The notes under the pieces: generated by a model
Seen by the model: the letters and a program-made list of their open reading frames with translations, nothing else
Told to the model about the DNA's origin: nothing
The model's database searches: none
Assembly (NCBI RefSeq): GCF_900129965.1
Contig: NZ_FQXM01000053.1
Span: forward strand, 1 to 7,567
Direction of reading: 5' to 3'
From: Clostridium grantii DSM 8605
GTDB lineage: Bacteria; Bacillota; Clostridia; Clostridiales; Clostridiaceae
DNA: 7,567 nucleotides
Shown: one piece after another, positions 4,868-7,567 of the stretch
Layout: every line of letters starts with the position of its first letter
Position numbering within the stretch: the first letter of the stretch is position 1
Translations under genes and position numbers: made by a program

Positions 4868-5767
4868 TTATTCATCTATTGTAAATTCTGCTCCATAAGC
4901 AACTTTAGAAAATTCTTTCTCAATTTCTACAAGTTTAATTCCTTTTAAGTCTATGTTATCTATCGTTCCTTGTCCTATTCCCTCTTTTATACACCTGAAT
5001 AAATAATTTACAGCTTGGGGTCTAAAACCTAGTAATCGTGCCCCAATTGTATCTATTGCTACAGGATCTAAACTCGCTAATACCATATTCGTATTCTTAG
5101 CAATTCCCTTAGATGGACCTGTTCCTATCATAGCTGGACTTAAACTTAATATAGATAAATCAATAGGAATATTTTTAGCCATAGCTACTATAAAATCATG
5201 TAAATCTTCATGAATGCCTAAATTTTTTTTAGGGTACCCATGTATTTCTGCTGGTGGCCAAGATAATGCTATATTCTTTATGCAAGCCGAAATTGTCGCT
5301 TCTTCATGGGCTTTTAATTGTGTAAAAGATACTATGATTGTTGCATCTTGTATAATTGAATTTATTTTTGTGCTTTTAATTATGTTACTATTTATCTCTA
5401 ATTCAATGAATGGACCAAAATTTAAATCTAAAAATTCAATATTTTCTTCTTCTACAATTTTGTCAAACCCAATATTATGTAATACATTTTTTGTATTGGT
5501 TCCACCTGATCCGCCTGCTACAATAATTTTCTTAGGATTCATTTCTTTAAAAAATTTTATAACTTCTCTTAATGATTCTTGACCAACAACCACACCTTTT
5601 TCTGGTGGGTTCTCATTAACCATATTTGCCGTAATTACAACAACATCCTCTTTTGAAACAAACTTTTCTAAAGGCAAGTAACTTAATGCTTCTCTTAAAG
5701 ATATTTTTTCATCACTATTTCTTCCATAACCAACAATTGGACTTTCTAATTTTCTATTTTTTCTCAT
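4868..5767 (-). CDS. DUF362 domain protein without ferredoxin cysteines
   Basis: The 299-residue protein is a single DUF362 domain. Recognisable blocks are V-V-I-T-A-N-M-V (43-50), I-I-V-A-G-G-S-G-G (81-89), the central L-K-A-H with I-K-N (151-154, 163-165), the conserved 'LSPAMIGTGPSKG' (209-221) and 'LDPVAIDTIGARLLGF' (233-248). Family members are often annotated as iron-sulfur proteins because many carry a ferredoxin domain. Here there are only two cysteines (162 and 259), so this copy cannot bind a 4Fe-4S cluster on its own. The biochemical role of the family is not established. No signal peptide or membrane segment is visible, so it is probably cytoplasmic. GAGGTGAT precedes the ATG. Three Cys-rich small genes follow directly, which may be significant. 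Confidence 0.9.
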   Translation of the reverse strand: MRKNRKLESPIVGYGRNSDEKISLREALSYLPLEKFVSKEDVVVITANMVNENPPEKGVVVGQESLREVIKFFKEMNPKKIIVAGGSGGTNTKNVLHNIGFDKIVEEENIEFLDLNFGPFIELEINSNIIKSTKINSIIQDATIIVSFTQLKAHEEATISACIKNIALSWPPAEIHGYPKKNLGIHEDLHDFIVAMAKNIPIDLSILSLSPAMIGTGPSKGIAKNTNMVLASLDPVAIDTIGARLLGFRPQAVNYLFRCIKEGIGQGTIDNIDLKGIKLVEIEKEFSKVAYGAEFTIDE

Positions 5768-5831
5768 AATATCACCTCATTTATATTATTACCCATAAGC
5801 ATGGTGACATTCATTTTATCTTATATCAATT

Positions 5832-6326
5832 CTAAAAATTTAAAATTTTTAACACCTGATTAACAACTTGTTTCCCAATTGTATCATCTTTCATTTCTTC
5901 AATTGCATTTTTTATATTAATCCATTCAGCATTTTCAACTTCTTCAGACTTTACTATATCTCCCTGAATATAATCTCCTACAAATCCTACAAAAAGAAAA
6001 TCTTTTTCACTAAGTGGATAACTGCCTAAATATCTTACGTTACTTATTTCTATTCCTGTTTCTTCAAAAACTTCTCTAATGGCTGTTTCTTCTAATGACT
6101 CTCCATTAGTTACATATCCAGATATAAGAACTCTACAAGTCTCATATATATAGCTTTGTTTTAATAACAAAATTTTATCTTCTTTTAAAACAGCTATCAA
6201 TACTACAGTTTTAGGAATGTCAAAAAATAAAATATTATCCTCACAGCAATAAGGAACCATTCCTTCATCCCAGCTACTCTTTATTCCTAGTTCATTTCCG
6301 CAAATAGGACAGTACTTATAAATCAT
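5832..6326 (-). CDS. NUDIX hydrolase with N-terminal zinc-ribbon-like motif
   Basis: The 164-residue protein carries a complete NUDIX box at 70-92 (G-x5-E-x7-REVFEETGI), the Mg-binding catalytic helix for cleaving nucleoside diphosphate-X compounds. An N-terminal segment has C-P-I-C-G (6-10) and a C-C pair (27-28), resembling the zinc ribbon of NudC-type NADH pyrophosphatases. However, it is shorter (E. coli NudC is 257 residues), and the expected second C-x2-C reads C27-C-E-D30. I see no NudC-type SQPWPFPxS signature. The substrate is therefore open: NAD(H), ADP-ribose or others. The start codon has AGGAG 8 bases upstream. It lies only 18 bases after sfsA, so the two are almost certainly co-transcribed, with DUF362 next after 64 bases. 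Confidence 0.92.
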   Translation of the reverse strand: MIYKYCPICGNELGIKSSWDEGMVPYCCEDNILFFDIPKTVVLIAVLKEDKILLLKQSYIYETCRVLISGYVTNGESLEETAIREVFEETGIEISNVRYLGSYPLSEKDFLFVGFVGDYIQGDIVKSEEVENAEWINIKNAIEEMKDDTIGKQVVNQVLKILNF

Positions 6327-6344
6327 ATCATTATCTCCTAATTT

Positions 6345-7037
6345 TTAAAGTATTATTTCTATTTCCTTATATAATTCAATGGAATCTTCTTTTACTATAC
6401 AGCTATATGCAAATAAATCTACTCCTTTATTTTTAGCTAGCTTAACAGCTTCTGCAAATTTAGTGTCCATCTCTCCATTAGTAGAAAAACATTTAACATC
6501 TTCAATTTGTATAAGAAATAAAATTCCTGCATTCATACCGTTATTAATAACATCTATTAGCTCTAACACATGCTTGGTTCCTCGTTCTGTAGGAGCATCT
6601 GGAAATAAACAATATCCATCTTCCTCTAAAGTTACTCCTTTTACCTCTAAATAATATATTTCTTTATTTTCATTAGATAACTTAAAGTCAAATCTACTTT
6701 TACCAAAAGTTTTTTCTTTTTCTATTATATTATATTTAATTAATTTATCTATTTTTTTATTGCTCAAAGCTTCTAGAACTACTTTATTAGGTACTTGAGA
6801 ATCTATATTTATTAATTTTCCATCCTTATACCCTGCAATTAAATCATATGCTGTTTTTCTAGTTGGATTATCTTCTTTTCTTAAGATAATATCAGTATTA
6901 GGTTTTAATATTTCTCTACACCTTCCGGTATTAGGAACATGTACCATTATTTCTTTTCCATGTAAAATTACATATGCTTGAAATCTATTAGGCCTTCGTA
7001 AAAACGTAGTTTTTATAATTTTATTGTTAAATTTCAT
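6345..7037 (-). CDS. sfsA: SfsA family protein (sugar fermentation stimulation protein)
   Basis: The 230-residue product has the two SfsA parts. The N-terminal OB-fold-like half contains H-V-P-N-T-G-R-C-R-E (33-42). The C-terminal half is a PD-(D/E)xK nuclease-like domain with Asp117, then Glu131-Val-Lys133 in 'YYLEVKGVTL', and the family block FPDAPTERGTKH. E. coli SfsA was described as affecting maltose metabolism and binding DNA; its true activity is uncertain, and a nuclease role is suggested only by fold. The ATG at 7037 with GAGGGAG just upstream is chosen over an in-frame TTG four codons earlier (7049), whose start would overlap that Shine-Dalgarno sequence. It is first in the six-gene run, behind a strong promoter. 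Confidence 0.94.
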   Translation of the reverse strand: MKFNNKIIKTTFLRRPNRFQAYVILHGKEIMVHVPNTGRCREILKPNTDIILRKEDNPTRKTAYDLIAGYKDGKLINIDSQVPNKVVLEALSNKKIDKLIKYNIIEKEKTFGKSRFDFKLSNENKEIYYLEVKGVTLEEDGYCLFPDAPTERGTKHVLELIDVINNGMNAGILFLIQIEDVKCFSTNGEMDTKFAEAVKLAKNKGVDLFAYSCIVKEDSIELYKEIEIIL

Positions 7038-7040
7038 CTG

Positions 7041-7047
7041 CTCCCTC
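7041..7047 (-). promoter_or_regulatory. Ribosome binding site deciding the sfsA start
   Basis: GAGGGAG lies 3 bases before the ATG at 7037 (GAGG core spaced 6). An upstream TTG at 7049 is in frame but would place this site inside the gene and has only a weak AAAGAAA before it. Confidence 0.7.
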
Positions 7048-7082
7048 AATTTCTTTAGTTATTATTTATAAAATATACTTCT

Positions 7083-7111
7083 ATTGTATCTTAATACTAT
7101 TAGTTTGTTAA
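7083..7111 (-). promoter_or_regulatory. sfsA promoter (sigma-A type)
   Basis: A -35 TTAACA (7106-7111) and -10 TACAAT (7083-7088) are separated by exactly 17 bases on the minus strand, each matching consensus at five of six positions. It sits between the rRNA operon terminator and sfsA, giving a leader of about 40 bases. It is the best candidate to drive the whole sfsA-to-Cys-rich run. Confidence 0.75.
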
Positions 7112-7139
7112 TGGAATTATTTATATTTTTCTATACAAT

Positions 7140-7168
7140 AAAAAAAGAGTTCAAAGTGAACTCTTTTT
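7140..7168 (-). terminator. Intrinsic terminator of the rRNA-tRNA operon
   Basis: On the minus strand AAAAAGAGTTCA pairs perfectly with TGAACTCTTTTT around a three-base loop, followed by a seven-T tract. It begins five bases after the tRNA-Glu CCA end, so it ends the 23S-5S-tRNA transcript. The A-tract on the other flank means it could work in both directions. Confidence 0.92.
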
Positions 7169-7172
7169 AGTA

Positions 7173-7247
7173 TGGTGACTCCTAGGGGAATCGAACCCCT
7201 GTTACCGCCGTGAAAGGGCGATGTCTTGACCGCTTGACCAAGGAGCC
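7173..7247 (-). tRNA. tRNA-Glu (anticodon UUC)
   Basis: The 75-base gene folds as a standard cloverleaf. The acceptor stem is GGCTCCT with AGGAGTC (one G-U pair), discriminator A, and an encoded CCA. The anticodon loop is CTTTCAC with anticodon TTC for glutamate, on a TCGCC/GGCGG stem. The T arm is AGGGG-TTCGATT-CCCCT. It follows the 5S gene by only six bases and precedes the terminator, so it is the last member of the rRNA operon. Confidence 0.97.
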
Positions 7248-7253
7248 TTATGA

Positions 7254-7369
7254 CCTGGCAACGACTTACTCTCCCACACAGTCACCCATGCAGTACCATC
7301 AGCGTGTTGAAGCTTAACCATCGTGTTCGGAATGGGAACGGGTGTTGCCTTCAAGCTATAATCACCAGA
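7254..7369 (-). rRNA. rrf: 5S ribosomal RNA (complete)
   Basis: On the minus strand the gene runs from TCTGGTGAT to GTTGCCAGG, about 116 bases. The conserved CACCCGTTCCCATTCCGAAC loop and the later TGGTACTGCATGGGTGACTG and GGGAGAGTAAG blocks are present. The two ends pair (CTGG with CCAG) as helix I. Boundaries are by comparison with Clostridium 5S and are good to within a base or two. Confidence 0.96.
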
Positions 7370-7426
7370 TTATTTAGTTGTTTTTTGAATTATTCATTCA
7401 AAATTGCATAGTGAATTAATTAAATT
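7370..7426 (-). other. 23S-5S intergenic spacer
   Basis: This is a 57-base AT-rich transcribed spacer. It holds a perfect 8-bp hairpin, TTTTGAAT/ATTCAAAA with a five-base loop (7383-7403), probably a maturation or processing structure. The TATGCAATTTTGAA stretch is commonly seen in Clostridium rRNA spacers. Confidence 0.7.
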
Positions 7427-7567
7427 GATCAAGCCCTCGACCTATTAGTATCAGTCAGCTTAATACATTACTGTACTTACACCTCTGACCTATCAACCTG
7501 GTAGTCTTCCAGGGGTCTTACTAACTTAACGTTATGGGAAATCTAATCTTGAGGTGGGCTTCACGCT
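7427..7567 (-). rRNA. rrl: 23S ribosomal RNA, 3' end only (partial)
   Basis: The minus strand contains the conserved 23S terminus: AGCTGACTGATACTAATAGG followed by TCGAGGGCTTGATC. The segment upstream (CCAGGTTGATAGGTCAGAGG and neighbours) is also typical of domain VI. Only about 141 bases are in the window; the gene continues past the right edge. The 3' boundary is placed at the GCTTGATC end and may vary by a few bases. Confidence 0.96.

Noticed and set aside
5214..5582. Plus-strand open frame of 122 codons opposite DUF362
   Set aside because: It is wholly antisense to conserved DUF362 blocks and has no recognisable domain.
6379..6654. Plus-strand open frame of 91 codons opposite sfsA
   Set aside because: It is antisense to the conserved nuclease-like part of SfsA; Ser/Thr-rich shadow translation.

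Overview
The window is strongly AT-rich DNA from a low-GC Firmicute, most likely Clostridium sensu stricto (inferred from rRNA sequence, codon use and gene families; species not assignable by eye). It is the complete interval between two ribosomal RNA operons that point the same way (minus strand). The 3' end of 23S, the whole 5S and a tRNA-Glu of one operon lie at the right edge. The first ~62 bases of the next 16S lie at the left edge, behind a long leader with tandem promoters. Every supported gene is on the minus strand.

Read in the direction of transcription (right to left), 23S-5S-tRNA-Glu ends in a strong hairpin terminator (about 7140-7168). A good sigma-A-type promoter (7083-7111) then starts a run of six genes: sfsA, a NUDIX hydrolase with an N-terminal zinc-ribbon-like motif, a stand-alone DUF362 protein, and three small cysteine-rich proteins (56, 63 and 65 aa). 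The run ends at a bidirectional-looking terminator (4067-4093).

A second run starts from an extended -10 promoter (4013-4018): tcdA (tRNA ct6A-forming enzyme), a protein with two tandem GNAT-type halves, a three-helix membrane protein, a VanZ-like membrane protein, and a DUF4097-type lipoprotein. No convincing terminator separates the lipoprotein gene from the promoters of the next rRNA operon.

The most interesting part is the trio of tiny Cys-rich genes behind DUF362. All three share a C-x2-C-x7-C module. Two are clear paralogues with a fourth, upstream Cys in a C-[YF]-x-Y-E motif, and the third packs eight Cys into 56 residues. The DUF362 protein has no ferredoxin-type cysteines of its own, so the small proteins could be its metal-binding or redox partners. 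That link is inference from position only. Other points of interest are a perfect dyad just upstream of one small gene, a duplicated promoter-proximal element in the rRNA leader, and the placement of the whole island between direct rRNA repeats.
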